This document shows positions 25,601-37,495 of a DNA stretch of 64,000 nt, piece after piece. Every line of letters begins with the position of its first letter. Position 1 is the first letter of the stretch. The translations under genes were made by a program, and so were the position numbers. The notes below the pieces were generated by a model, which was given only the letters and a program-made list of their open reading frames with translations, made no database searches and had not been told where the DNA came from. The stretch is from NCBI RefSeq assembly GCF_954871325.1, contig NC_088775.1, positions 74,377,561-74,441,560 on the forward strand, given 5' to 3'. Source of the DNA: Gordionus sp. m RMFG-2023 (Eukaryota; Nematomorpha; Gordioida; Chordodea; Parachordodidae).

Positions 25601-28600
25601 AATGAAGTGTTGTAATTGACGAATCTAAAATTTAACCCCTTAACTTTACTAGAACGAGATATAGGGTCTCAAAGTGGCTCTACTTGATCATTTTTCGAAA
25701 AAAATGATTTTTTAAAATTGGGATAACTTTAATTAGATGCACTATATATATTTATAAGCTCATTTTATGCTAATAATTAATTTTTAATTTATATATTTTT
25801 TATGGATAATTTTTAAAAAAAATTGTAATTAATTATTTTAAATAATTATATATTTTTTTTTAATTTACAAATTTCAGATATTTTGTAAAGAGTACCAAAA
25901 ACTTTTCGTATGAAAATTTTAAGTGGTAAAAAAAAAGTTAAGTAAGAAAAAAGCTTATAATAAAATTATTGCTAGATGGCACTAATAATTTCAAAGAGCT
26001 TAAAACTTGAAAATATAAGTCTACATTTTTCATATTCATAATATAATATTTATTTTAAAAAATCACATTTTGGCACCAAAATAAAATTTATGCTTGATAG
26101 ATAGCACAAGTAATTTAAAATAGCTAATTATGATTTAAATTATAAGGTATGTCGCCTATTTGATTTATTTCAAAAAAAAAATTTCCAAAAATTTACTTTT
26201 TATCGGAGTCTAAATACATTTATTATTATTTTGTTGGATTCGCGGCCCAATATAAAAATAGGAAAAAGACTTCGCTATTCCAGCCTAATGATATTTTGTT
26301 ACTGCGCATGGGATAAATGCGATGGAATAGGGGTCGAACTGCTAAACACTTGGCTGCACAAGCCAGTTTACAACGACGTTATGGATATCAAATAAAATCT
26401 TGCGATTTCTTCAAATTCGCTGAGGAAAATATTAAAAAATATTTATTTTTCCTATGTTGTAATTGTTAAACCAAATTACAAAGCCGAAGGATATAAGAAA
26501 AAACAATTAAATTTCGAATGCAAATGATTTAAAAAAAGAGGAATAAAAAAGAATGATTATTCAAATTAAAGAAAGTTCAAGATTTTTTTCAGTTTGTTTG
26601 TAAAACATTATGTAAATGAATTATAGAAAAGTATATATATATTCGAGGATATTTGTATAAGGAGAGATCATGATTTTACGAACTTAATTATAATTTTTAA
26701 TTTTAATAATTTTTTATTATTTTAATTTTTTTTAATTAATTTAGTTTGATTATATTTTTATCTTATTACTTAATAAAGATTTAGTATCATTTTAGTTTTA
26801 ACCTTTCTTTATTTGACAACGGTTCTAATCTCTCAATCCTTAAAAAAACTTCAAAATGTTACAATGATGTTGGAGAGTGGAGGCGACAGGGCAATTTCAA
26901 CAATTCAGTCTAATTAACTCTCCCACTAGCCTCAGCAATATAAATATCAATCCCATATTGGTACAGGAGATTCTAAATAAAGGGGGAAGGGGATGTATGA
27001 AATGACGATCGACACAAAGACAAAGAGTTAGGTCAATGAAACATGGTGTCAATATCAATGGTCGTAATTCGAAAAAGAATAGAATTAGTCATTTAATTAA
27101 AAGGAATTCGCCACAAGAGATCGTTATACGTACAAGTGATCGATGTAGCTAAAAGAAATTCGTTATAAATTTTTATTAAAGATATATGGTTGACTGTTAT
27201 TTAAGTTGATAATATTTAGCAAAATATCAGGTTGTTGATTAACCAAAAAATCTTCATAAAGAGAAACGGCTTTTCGTCATTAGAAAATTTATGCCGCAAT
27301 CGAGCTCAATTAGAGATCGGATTTTTATTTTGGATCAAAAGATACAAGAAATCATTATAGTATAAGAGATCTTAAGGCAAAGTGGATATATTGACAAGAA
27401 GACCAGGATGCTATCGTTAATCGTTGACAAATTATAGCCAATTGCTTATCATAAATTTAGTATAAGATAAAAAATCGAACAAGAAGTCGTGGAAACCATC
27501 GTTACTCGCAGACAAATTATAGTCAGTGGTTTACCGTCATTAGTTACTAGAAACCGTTAGAAACAAGCAAAGACTAGGATAATGTGGGAGTAAAACGAGA
27601 TATAATTAAAGGAGCTAGAAGAATGTATCGGGAACCATGCCTTACTCGCAGAATGGTGGGACTAATCTAAGTGGAAGGGTGTTGTAATTGTTAAACCAAA
27701 TTACAAAGCCGAAGGATATAAGAAAAAACAATTAAATTTCGAATGCAAATGATTTAAAGAAAGAGGAATAAAAAAGAATGATTATTCAAATTAAAGAAAG
27801 TTTAAGATTTTTTTCAGTTTGTTTGTAAAACATTATGTAAATGAATTATAGAAAAGTATATATATTCGAGGATATTTGTATAAGGAGAGATCATGATTTT
27901 ACGAACTTAATTATAATTTTTAATTTTAATAATTTTTTATTATTTTAATTTTTTTTAATTAATTTAGTTTGATTATATTTTTATCTTATTACTTAATAAA
28001 GATTTAGTATCATTTTAGTTTTAACCTTTCTTTATTTGACAACGGTTCTAATCTCTCAATCCTTAAAAAAACTTCAAAATGTTACACTATATATCTCATG
28101 AAAAATACCAATAGGAGCTAGAATTTTTAAAGGATCGGTTTTCAAAAGCTTCTTTTCATTCCTGGAACTCATTAAATTCTGCAGTTTATCCTGTTAACTT
28201 ATCACAAATAATTAAGAAAAAATATTCGAGTGCTGTTCAAACGACCCCACAAAATATTCAAAGTCGAATAGGCTAAATATCAACCAATTATATTAAAGGG
28301 TATGTAACATGTTTTTATGATAATAAATGGTGGATGGCTTATATTCTAGCGATTATTAGTGATGATGAAGTAAAGGTAATATTTTTACCCCTAATGAACC
28401 TTCTCAGTCCTTTTTATTATCCACCAATGCATGATATTCTTATTCTTCCGAAAAATGATATTCTAACTGTCGTCAACGTTTGACCACTACAGGAAGAACT
28501 GATGAAGAATCAGAAATGACTATATACAAATTTAATTTAAGGAAATCAATATAACTAAGCATCTATACTATAAGTAATTTTACTATTTAATTCAATAAAT

Positions 28601-31600
28601 ATTATTGAACCGACATATTTTACAAAAATTAAGTTTTTAGCTATTTTAAATTCTTGCGCTATCTAGCGGAAATTTTATTTTTGTTACCAAAATGAGATTT
28701 TAAAATTTAGATTAAAAATTTTCAAAAATTAAGTTTTAAGCTCTTTAACATTATTAGCTTCATTAGCGGTAATCCTATTTTTAAGCATCTTTCCTACTTA
28801 AATTTTATTTACCACTCTTCGTATTGGGTGAGATATGGTAGTGATGTTAGACAGCTCGATTTTTAAAAACGGGTAACCTAAGATTTTAACCGAAAAATAT
28901 TAAGCAAACCCCGAGATTTTACTCTTAGATGGTAGAAAGGTTTGGATATCTATTAGCAAAATCTCGAGGCTTACCTAATATTATTTTTAAATCTTAATTT
29001 AAAATCCGATAAATAATCTCAATTTTAAATCATTACTGAGGGCATTTGAAAAATTTGATTTGACCCGAAATGTATATCAGCATGTATGGAGTGCTCACAT
29101 TTTGAATTTCTAGAAATTTTGCCATGAACTTTAGAACTACGTAATTTCATAAAAGTTTATGGCCAAAATTTTCTGAAATTCATAGCCTAGATACTCTACA
29201 AATGTTGGAATCCATTTCTGATTAAATCAAATTTTAAAAATTTATAAACCTCCCTCATTAAACAATTTAAAATCGAGAGATTCTAAATACCCATAGATTC
29301 CATATCCCAATGCGACATATAAAAAGACTTTGATGGTTTTTATATTAAAATTTTTTAAAAACTCGTTTATTTTTCAAAAGATAACAATATTTTTTGATTA
29401 TAAAATTAATTTATCCACCTCTTATTGACCCGTAAGCTTCTCGTTGCCAATTACCTATTAGAAATTATTATTTAAATGTTATATCTAGTCGACACTAACG
29501 TAATTTCCTTGGTTGGCCACATTAAGGAGGTTTTACCGTGTCCTATTATAATTTGATCGAAGAATGATTGGTTTTAAAAGAAAAATCTCAACAATATTGT
29601 GAAAGGACTACGTAGGAGATCTCAACATCATCATGATTATGAATAAAAAATCTAGTTTAAAATATTTTCTTTTGTTGTTGGCATTTAAGCCTCTTACTTT
29701 TATGGTGAGCTCTATAGACTAAAATTGTCCTTTCTGGTTAACCAAAAGCAAAGTCAATATTGGAGTTATTTTTTTAAAAATAAAACACAGAAAGTCACTT
29801 TAAAAAAATAATAAAACAAAAATGTGAATTTTATTTGGTTACCCATCCTATTTGATTGAGCTCACAGAGAGGGCACTCTTTTGCAAAAGATCATAAATTA
29901 TTCTTACTCTAAGTATTCATGTATAGAGAAAGTTTCCAAATGGACAAATTTTGGATGTACATTATTATTAACTTATTTATACTATGCTATAGTGAACTAG
30001 CTGGGATTTATTTATATTCCTTTATAAGGGACTATTCATCCCGGTTTTTTAAAAAAAAATATTTAATAATACAAATATTTTATATAATTTTAACTAAAGA
30101 TTGAATGCGAATTCGGCACCTACGGCAAAAATTGTCAGCGACAGTGTAAGTGTCACGATCTTTTAACCGTCATATCTTCCAATATCGATAGGAAAAGCGG
30201 GAAGAAGGAGGTAATCCTCACAAAATATTATTTTATTATGGCTTCCTATAATTCCTTATTTAAATTATTTCAGTTTTGCCATTTTTTTCATCCCTCCATC
30301 TGTTCCAATGTGATAAACTCAAAGAATAATGGTTCTTATTTTTAACGTAAACAAGGTTCTATTAAGCGGAGGTCTTACTAGATGCGATCCGACTAATGGG
30401 ACCTGCATATGTTCTCACGGCTTTTCTGGAAAACTCTGCGATCTCAGGAGCTGCCCTCCATTTAGATACACAGGCCAGGTGAACAATTCTATTATAGAGG
30501 AGAGTGACGATATAGATGAAAATATGATTGAAGAAATGGAAGTGAAAAATGCCCGTGAAAAGGTTAAAAAAATTTACAAAATATCATCCGATATCTAATT
30601 TGTATAGGTTTTTTTTTATTGTTTAAAATGATAAAAAGCACTGTTTTTGAAGCTAATAATTTATAATGCATGAATTTTTACTAATTTGAGATGAACGACA
30701 ATGTATGTGTAATAAATGGTCTAGTTAGTATATGATATAATATCGCTTGCAGAGACCTTCATGGGCCCTAATTTTTTGATCAAGGCCGGCCTAGGTCTGG
30801 AGTAAATAATTTTTTAGGCCCATACTCGATCCGGCCTCTATTTAATATTAAAAAAAATTCCCAAGTCCAATAAGTTTCAAAAAATTTTTCCAAGACCATA
30901 TCCAAAATATAATTTATTGTATTTAATTAAATAAACATTTAAGTGTATTTAGGCAATCATTTTGTTTGTAATACTGAAATTTATTATTATTAGAAGAAAA
31001 AAATTGTAATATATTTTAAAGTTAACAACTTTAAATAAGCTAAATTTGAATTAAAATAGTCCCAAGTCCATTAATAAAATTCAAAATCCCAGGCTAGCTA
31101 GTAAATATAATATTAGATAACCGACCCATCGGCTCTGATCGCTTGATTATCGGTCAACTTAACCAGAATTTTAATTGTTATAACAAATTTATAAATATTG
31201 ATAAAGCATCTTTAAATAAATATATATAATAATATTTCAATTGCTAAGGCTGTGTCCTAAACCTGGTTTAAAAATTCGGAAAAATAAAAAAAAACTTTCA
31301 GAAGTTTTTAAATTTTATTTAAATCTGTTAAAATAGAAATATGTTAACATGTTATTATTTTTATATTAAAAATAGCTTTTTTCTTTTCCTTAAGTGTCTT
31401 CTTTTAGAAAATAAAATTTCAGTTTCAAGCGAAAAAAATATAGTATCAAGAGAAGGGCAGATAGGTCCTACATGTTCAGGACGCTCTCTAACTATGTAAC
31501 AAAATGTTTTGGGTTCATTTCAATGCACATTCGAATTATTTTGCATAAAAATATAGTCACCACCTGCCCATGTAGAACCTGCATCATGCACCCATTCCTG

Positions 31601-34600
31601 CGCTTCAATTTGCTCTTCCGATTGTCATCCCATAAGTGGGCACTGTTTTTGTCCTCCCGGGTTTACCAATTCCCCCTTTTGCGATACTCGGTGTTCTCTA
31701 CTTCGCATGCTTGACAACACTGAAGAATTTAGCCAACGCGGGCGAAGGGAACATGGTGACGATTTGGAAGAGGGTGATGATATACATTTTTTTTATAGTG
31801 CTAAGGATATAAGGAACAAAAAAAATACTTAATATGTTAATTTTAATTTACAATATATTAAAATGCTATCATTTTAGATGCCACTCTATACTCAAACCTT
31901 CGAGATTTTTTTTATGCCAAGGGAAATTAGGGAGTAAAATAGAAGAAGTAATAGAAATAAATTAAGGGATAAGGAAAATAACCACAATTCTAATTATTTT
32001 TTCCAAATTTCTTTTAAATTTCTCCACCAAAAAAAAGAAATCCCTTTCTTAAAACGATCTTCGGGAGGAAAAGGGTGCACGCGCAGATGTAAGTGTGGGC
32101 CAATCAAGGACGAGTTAACCCAAATCACCGAAAAAATATCGGGCGGCTTTATAGAAGCCGTTCTTTTTGAATGTGATCAAGAGACCCAACAATGTTCCTG
32201 TCCACCAGGTTATACATGAGTTAACTTTTTAGATCATAAGGATTTATATAACAAAAATCGCATTTGTTAGCCCTTTAGAACTAGTATTGTTAAACGACTC
32301 GTTTTGAGCCAATTTATAAAAACGGTTAACTCAATATTTCATCCAGAAAAATACTACGCAAGCCTGAAGATTTGCTCATAGAAAGAACAAAGGTGTTGAC
32401 ATATATTAACTAAATCTCGAGGCTTATGCAATATTTTTATGGCTAAAATATTGAGTTAGCCGTTTTAAAATCGGCTCAAAGCGAGTCTTTATTCAACACT
32501 ATTTAGAACTATTAAATAGTATAATTCTATTTCCAAAACGGCGATGATATATTCGCGTATATACTGTTTGATCCTGCTAAGGTCGCTAAAATAATTATAG
32601 TATAAGTCTATTCCAATAAAATAAATCTCATTTTTATCTAACCAGATTTTATATATATAACGATTATATTCATGTAATCTCATAAAGTGACCATTTCTCC
32701 TCTAAATCTATTGTTAAAATTCTTTCTCAATCCATATTATCCAAATATCTTATTAATTAATTTTTTTATCATTTTTAAAAATTAAATAAAAAATTATACT
32801 TATTTGTTTCTCTTGTACGTTTAACCTACAATATTTTTTTAACGGTTTTTTCTTTCACTTATTTAATTTAATTTCTAAAAATATTCTAAGGCCTTTACCA
32901 AAAAATTTTATTGATAAGGGGAAGTGGATTTTTTTTTGAAACTTATTTTAATCAAATTAGACGATTATTAATAATTACTCCTTTACAAATACAGACAACC
33001 CTTAAGACTAATAATACTCGTTTAATTTAATGCACCTATTAATTTTAAAATATGAATAGGAATAGTTCAAATTTAAATTTAATAACTTGTTATAATTTAT
33101 ATAATATTCGTTCATTTTAGGAATAAAATCTACTTTTGATAGCAATGTATATAAACACTTTTTTAAAAAGAAATTGCAAAATTCCGTTAGAGAGATGCCA
33201 GTAATTTATCTGAAGGAAAAGCCCCCAAATTCTTCTTTAGTTACGGCCCTCACTTTTTGACTATGCTTTGGGATATAATTTAAATTTTAAAATATATTTT
33301 TAAGTGTAAAACACTTGTTTCAACTCTTTAGTACTCTTCATTTTATCCATTCATTTGCATAGCTAAACTTTCACTCTTCATTCTGATCTTAAACTCTGTT
33401 CACTTTTTTTACATATGTCTATATTAAAGGCTTTATGGGCAAAAACTGCAGCCAGTTATGCTCTGCCGGCACTTATGGTCCTGCATGTAAACTTTCGTGC
33501 TCATGCATTCATTCGCAAAATAAGTGCAATCCTGTGACCGGAGAATGCATCGGGAATTGTTTACCTGGTTATCATGGAGTCAATTGCAATACACCTTGCC
33601 AGGTTATCCTTTTTTTCTTTATAAAACCTAAATTTGAAAAAATGGTTTAGTAAGGAAGAAAGAAAGAAGCCACTTGACGGACGGTATATAACGTTATATT
33701 TTATTTATTTCACGCAGAACGGCTTTTGGGGTTCTGATTGCACTCAAAAATGTTCATGCAAAAATGAAAGAGCATCTTGTGATCAATCAACCGGTAAATG
33801 CGTTTGCCCGCCTGGCTTTACAGGTTTTGCCAGAAAAAAATATTGTTGATCAAATTTCTTCTTTCTAAAATTACTTATAATTACTTTCCTATTTTTTCTC
33901 ATTAATTTTTGCATTAATTGTAATATTTATGACACAATGGTGCTACAAAAATAAATCATATCCATTTAATTTATATATCGATGTTCACAAATAATACTAT
34001 ATAAATTTATAAAGCGAGCATTAAAGTTTATTTTCGGACCTAAAACAACCACAAAAACTATTATTATATAAGTAAATCTCTTTTTTTCACATTTATTTTT
34101 TTTGTAGGTTCTCAATGCCTCACGCAATGCCCGCCTTTCACCTTCGGCTTCATGTGTTCTCAAAAATGCGATGAGTCATTTCTCAAACAAAATTGTCCTT
34201 CCTTCTATTCGTATTCCAACACCCATTGCCACCCTGTACATGGAGGTTGTGTGTGTGATACCGAAAGGTATTTTCTGGGAAATTTTACCGACGGTGATAA
34301 CGTTATTTGCGATAACAAAAAAATCGGGAATTTTGTTGGGAAAAGTTCTTCTACCATGGCCAATATTGGAGGTTGGTTATAAAGATTTGATTCTCAAATT
34401 TATATTAACACCGCATACATATAAATATATATTATTTAGAGAATATCCTTTAATTTTTAGATGTTAATTAATCTTAATAAAAATCAATGAATAAAATTCC
34501 TGTTGTTTGATAATTTTTTAGGAACACGTTTTACGTGGAACGGAATTTTTTTTTGTCGGAATGGAAAACGTAATAATGCTTTTGTTCTAGGTCTGGTTAT

Positions 34601-37495
34601 GATTAATTATTTGTATATTTATAAATGGATTTCAATTAATTTTACACAAATCTTTTTTTAATAGAAAATACAAATATTTTAAAATAATTATTATTTTATA
34701 AAATATATATTTATCTATTTTAAAAATAATTATTATTTTATAAAATATATATTTATCTATTTTAAAAAAAATTACCACATTTATTTGTTTCTTTGTCTAA
34801 AATCAATTTTTTATAAATAAATGTTGAATAAGATAAGAGACCGTAAACCTATTTTACTATATATCTCTGAAAAAACATTTTCACACTTAATTTGATGCAT
34901 TCTGTACAATTTTGTGCTCTTAGAGGGTTGGGACAATTTTCAAAAACCGCAATTTCCCCCAAAAGTATCTAAATACATGCATTGACGAATACTTTTAAAT
35001 TGATTTTTATAATACCAATAACAATTTTTTTTTCTATTTTATTAACCATTTTCTAAAAATTTGCATAAATAATAATATTGTATCGAATTTGTAAACATTT
35101 TTATTTTAGAATTATGTCAATGGACACTATTTTAATATAATATAGTAATCATATTTCCTGCTTCCACTTTCTTATAGATTTTGAAAGATAGTTTGAAGAG
35201 CCCTCCATCTAATATATTTAAATGACATATAGTAGGGGATGGGCATACTACATACTCTGCCAAAAATATTTTCTTCAAAAAAATATATTTCTTAAGTTTT
35301 ATTTCAATATGAAGGTTGCACGTTTTATTAGATATATATTTTTTTCTCTAACTCAGATCTCAAAATTAATATTTAAAAAAATAAATTGCGGATTTTACAT
35401 GTATATATAATATTTTAAAAAAACTAAAAGTATTTATTTTGAAATCGTAAATAAATACCAATAAAAAATTTCTTCTTTATTTTTTTAAATTTTAGATTTG
35501 ATTTTTTTAAAAATATATATTGTATATTAAATATTTGTAATCTTTTAATATTGATTTGAATATAAAGCTTTACAGATGAAAAAAGAAAGTATTTGTATTT
35601 AGTATTTTAAATATAAATCAAGACACTGCTAATAAACTGGGTTATAAAAAAAATCTTTAATAATAATGGTTTATTTATGAAAAAGGTAAATCAAAATGGT
35701 TATTAATACTACCTATAATACTGATGATAACAATCTTGACACTCGTCATAGCCTTTTTCGTGAGAAGGGGATGTCTTAAACGAACGCTCAAAGGGAATAT
35801 TGGACATGTATTGAATGGAAAGCCTTATTACGATACTTATAGACTACGTACTACCCATAATTTTAATAGTAAGGATATTTATTTTATAAAAAAATGTGTA
35901 GATAGAAGGAAGTAAGGAAAGAAAGATTGAAGCAGTGAAATAAATAAGTTTTTCCCCATAATTTTATAATAAAAAATAATTATGGTAAGAAACTCGATTT
36001 TTTTTCTCAGGTCTAGTCCATCCGCTCCACGGTAGCAATTATATTTTTATATCTGAAACCGGCCTATTGTATCTGAATTTTTAAAAAAATTTTAAAATCA
36101 AAATATTTATTTTATTTTCATTCAAACAATAATGATAATTTAGTTTTTATTATATTTATTGCAATATTATATAAAAATGAATAGTAAATTTCCCATTTGA
36201 TATTTTTTTTAAAAACCTTCTAATTTAATATATTTTTCTTATAATTATTATAATCAATCAGGCAAAAGGGAAGAATAGGAAATTAATATTTTTCGGGACA
36301 CAAGCCAGGCGTATATTTTATTGATGAAATAACTGCTGGCCGTTCCTGCAGGACTTTTTATATCAAAATTTAGAAAATCTTTAAAGAGTTTTCTCAAAGA
36401 TTATTATTCCCAATTAAAATACAATATCCAAATGTAAAATGTTTCAATAAAAATTTTGAATTACCAAAACTTTCTCTATTAAAATAAGTTCCACGAATCT
36501 TATATTTTTTATTTTTCGTAAAATCAGCTCCAGATGACTCTTATTATGAGATGGAAGGAAGGCTCAATGGATTACCGCAATCTCCCTTAGGTCTTTCCCC
36601 TCAAACCGAAACAGATTTTTCTCGAATTAGTAATAATGATGTCAGATCCCGTCTTAGCAACGGTATTATGTTAGAAAATTAGTTTAGTTCAGGTGGAGGA
36701 GGGGAGGGGTGGTACATCTAAATTAATCTAATGAAAGTATTTAAGAAAAATGTTATAGGCCTAGAAATGCCACGGTTTGAATTTAATTTTTTTTAAATGA
36801 TACATCATGGATTTAGAATTAATTAAGAAATTTATACCTTTTTAGTACCCATTTACACATAAATTTTAAATTTGATTTCGCAATACTGATGTTAATTTAT
36901 TGAATTCGCATAGATTTTATAATAGATATTTTGTATTGGATTCTAAGCTTGGTACAACCAAACATTTTTTGATTAATTGAACTGAATTATAGTTACCCGT
37001 AATTTACAATTATTTAAACAATTTATTCAAGATTTTGAAAATCCTATATACGGACGTGAGAATTCTATCCTAAGTACAGATAAACGATTCAACAACTCAA
37101 ATGATCAAGCAACTCCAAATAACCATAAATTTAGCAATAAAACAGCTATAAATTCCTTTAAAAATAATCTTAATTCATCGGCTCAACAGAATTCCTCCAT
37201 AGCCAAAATGAGTAACATTGAAACGGCTAACAAATTAAAACAACAATTAAATGTTTCTCAATTGCCAAATGATGAAACCGAAAAATCGGCTTTACAAAAG
37301 GGCCAAGGTTTTTTAACCTTGGAAAATAAAGCTGAAAATGCACTCAAAGGAGCGAATATTGACGATTCCCATACAGGAATGGAAGATAGGCCGGCTTCTT
37401 CATACAATACTCCTAGAGCTTTGGAAAATGCATTTCTCAATGATGATCCGTATTATTTGGCATTCGCCTCTCCTAGTGAGCTAATTATTTTATAA
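19649..37495 (+). CDS. CED-1/Draper/MEGF10-type engulfment receptor, complete, 16 exons, 917 aa
   Basis: Exons, all with GT-AG borders and matching phases: 19649-19815, 20284-20391, 20858-20946, 21166-21258, 21437-21538, 22553-22797, 30100-30210, 30356-30478, 31557-31773, 32074-32208, 33430-33602, 33718-33823, 34108-34371, 35686-35868, 36528-36662, 36993-37495; total 2754 nt. Residues 1-32 form a signal peptide (IYVLICLFNIFLLLNTQA). About 49-122 is an EMI domain opening LNVC and closing with the CCNGYY pair. EGF-like repeats with CDPENGDC- and CNPVTGEC-type cores run to about 640. WLLILPIILMITILTLVIAF (649-668) is the membrane helix. The 247-residue tail holds NPIY (767-770), the motif that binds CED-6/GULP in this family, plus YYEM and YLAF. 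Odd points: several repeats carry 20-30-residue loops; intron 6 (7.3 kb) uses a weak GTCTAA donor; exons 7 to 9 are the least certain. CED-1, Draper and MEGF10 recognise dying cells. Confidence 0.9.
19927..20216. mobile_element. GC-rich hAT-type MITE, CAGAGACC family, copy 2
   Basis: Ends CAGAGACCTACAG at the left and CTGTAGGTCTCTG at the right are perfect inverses. Flanks AAAATAAT and AGAATAAT match at 7 of 8 bases. It sits in intron 1 of the receptor gene, 67 bases before exon 2. Non-coding. Confidence 0.85.
23221..25031 (-). mobile_element. Apparently intact Tc1/mariner-type (IS630 group) transposon, 1811 bp
   Basis: Termini start CAGTGAAACGATACACATGT on both sides. The terminal inverted repeats are 151 bp long (23221-23371 and 24881-25031) and identical by eye. 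TA dinucleotides flank both ends (23219-23220 and 25032-25033), the target duplication of this superfamily. It contains one uninterrupted transposase gene on the minus strand. Identical long TIRs plus an open gene point to a recent insertion, inside intron 6 of the receptor gene. Confidence 0.95.
23718..24803 (-). CDS. IS630/Tc1/mariner-type transposase, 361 aa
   Basis: DDE transposase that would cut and rejoin the 23221-25031 element. Residues ~33-85 form a first helix-turn-helix (KDIAKYVEMSTASVHKFRR), followed by a basic patch KRGSKKKD (98-105, possible nuclear signal) and a second helix-turn-helix about 106-155 (TIQEIIEKLPPGSPKTKTTI). The catalytic triad is D191 (FLDETG), D270 (VMDNASIH) and E301 (SPQLNPIENFFG). 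Thirty residues separate the second D from E, shorter than the 34 of Tc1. The start at 24803 gives a full N-terminus, and the 85 bases between it and the TIR fit a compact element. No stop or frameshift; it could be active. Confidence 0.93.
   Translation of the reverse strand: MFNIESLLSNSNTNFSNLNENSQSSSRIQRPKRIHKYWNKEKLDIVTKMLSMPEKQQMKIKDIAKYVEMSTASVHKFRRDTFPEINGDPLKEYNIQKRGSKKKDSSIIERSIISLLMDNNTLTIQEIIEKLPPGSPKTKTTISKYIKNIGWSKKRAGKEPDRRNTPGAINIRQIYCAKILNIPRENLYFLDETGINLHVVPIYAWAPYNVRPIIKIPSSKGKNVSILCTIGIGGVIHYKIIDGAYNGLLFRDSMTELISILPPDAIIVMDNASIHRSHLIDSYKGRIEYLPPYSPQLNPIENFFGVLKNKFRAINPRPNSRDEIVRNIIQLLHGFIPYDFTNFYNHMQSYLELGYRGQLIN
25640..28870 (+). mobile_element. Decayed long-TIR DNA transposon (same family as 58664-61451), interrupted by an LTR element
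   Basis: The left arm (about 25890-26060: a GTGGTAAAAA stretch, then GAGCTTAAAACTTGAAAATA) is the inverse of the right arm (about 28690-28840: AAGTTTTAAGCTC, then TTTACCACTC). Between them, at 28280-28480, a + strand frame reads GYVTCFYDNKWWMAYIL, then DDEVKVIFLP, matching the C-terminal domain typical of this transposon family. The LTR element at 26455-28086 lies inside it, so this transposon is older. Outer ends are uncertain by tens of bases. Confidence 0.6.
26455..28086 (+). mobile_element. Short non-autonomous LTR retrotransposon (TRIM/LARD-like), young
   Basis: Two ~408-bp direct repeats, 26455-26863 and 27680-28086, start TGTTGTAATTG and end AAAATGTTACA. They differ by one TA unit and a handful of substitutions (about 99% alike by eye). 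A purine-rich tract AAGTGGAAGGG directly precedes the right copy. CTAT flanks both ends, with a one-base ambiguity at the border. The 816-bp interior has no open gene, so it is non-autonomous. The near-identity of the LTRs indicates recent insertion. It sits inside an older transposon in intron 6 of the receptor gene. Confidence 0.85.
28871..30099. other. End of receptor intron 6
   Basis: AT-rich intron sequence. A weak frame at 29919-30104 is the run-up to exon 7 and not a separate gene. A diverged relative of the 32292 MITE lies near 28855-29040. Confidence 0.4.
30750..31137. mobile_element. CAGAGACC-family MITE, copy 3
   Basis: Left end CAGAGACCTTCATGGGCCC; right end CGGCTCTG, a decayed inverse. 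Perfect 8-base target duplication ATCGCTTG at 30742-30749 and 31138-31145. Lies in the receptor intron between exons 8 and 9. Non-coding, 388 bp, more diverged inside than copies 1 and 2. Confidence 0.8.
32292..32490. mobile_element. Fold-back MITE with GACTCG termini
   Basis: The left arm (GACTCGTTTTGAGCC, then GGTTAACTCAATATTT) and right arm (AAATATTGAGTTAGCC, then GGCTCAAAGCGAGTC) are inverted copies over about 70 bases each. About 190-200 bp in all, lying in receptor intron 10. A truncated relative is at 11225 and a diverged one near 28855. No coding content; superfamily unknown. Confidence 0.75.
34676..34766. repeat. Two-copy ~43-bp tandem repeat
   Basis: The unit ATTTTAAAATAATTATTATT plus TTATAAAATATATATTTATCT stands twice in a row in the receptor intron before the membrane-helix exon. 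Confidence 0.7.

Noticed and set aside
30140-30155. A perfect GTAAGT donor inside receptor exon 7
   Set aside because: It arises from the codons TGT AAG TGT of a conserved C-K-C. The same pattern occurs inside exon 10, and using it would remove the cysteine pair.
31461-31495. A short block reading IGPTCSG, preceded by an acceptor and in phase with receptor exon 8
   Set aside because: Its only donor (GTAACA) leaves phase 2, which does not match exon 9 at 31557. Skipping it joins exons 8 and 9 in phase 0, and the total stays divisible by three.
31472-31714. 80-residue ORF with several cysteines
   Set aside because: It is in the wrong frame; the neighbouring frame gives the EGF-like SDCHPISGHCFCPPGF of receptor exon 9.
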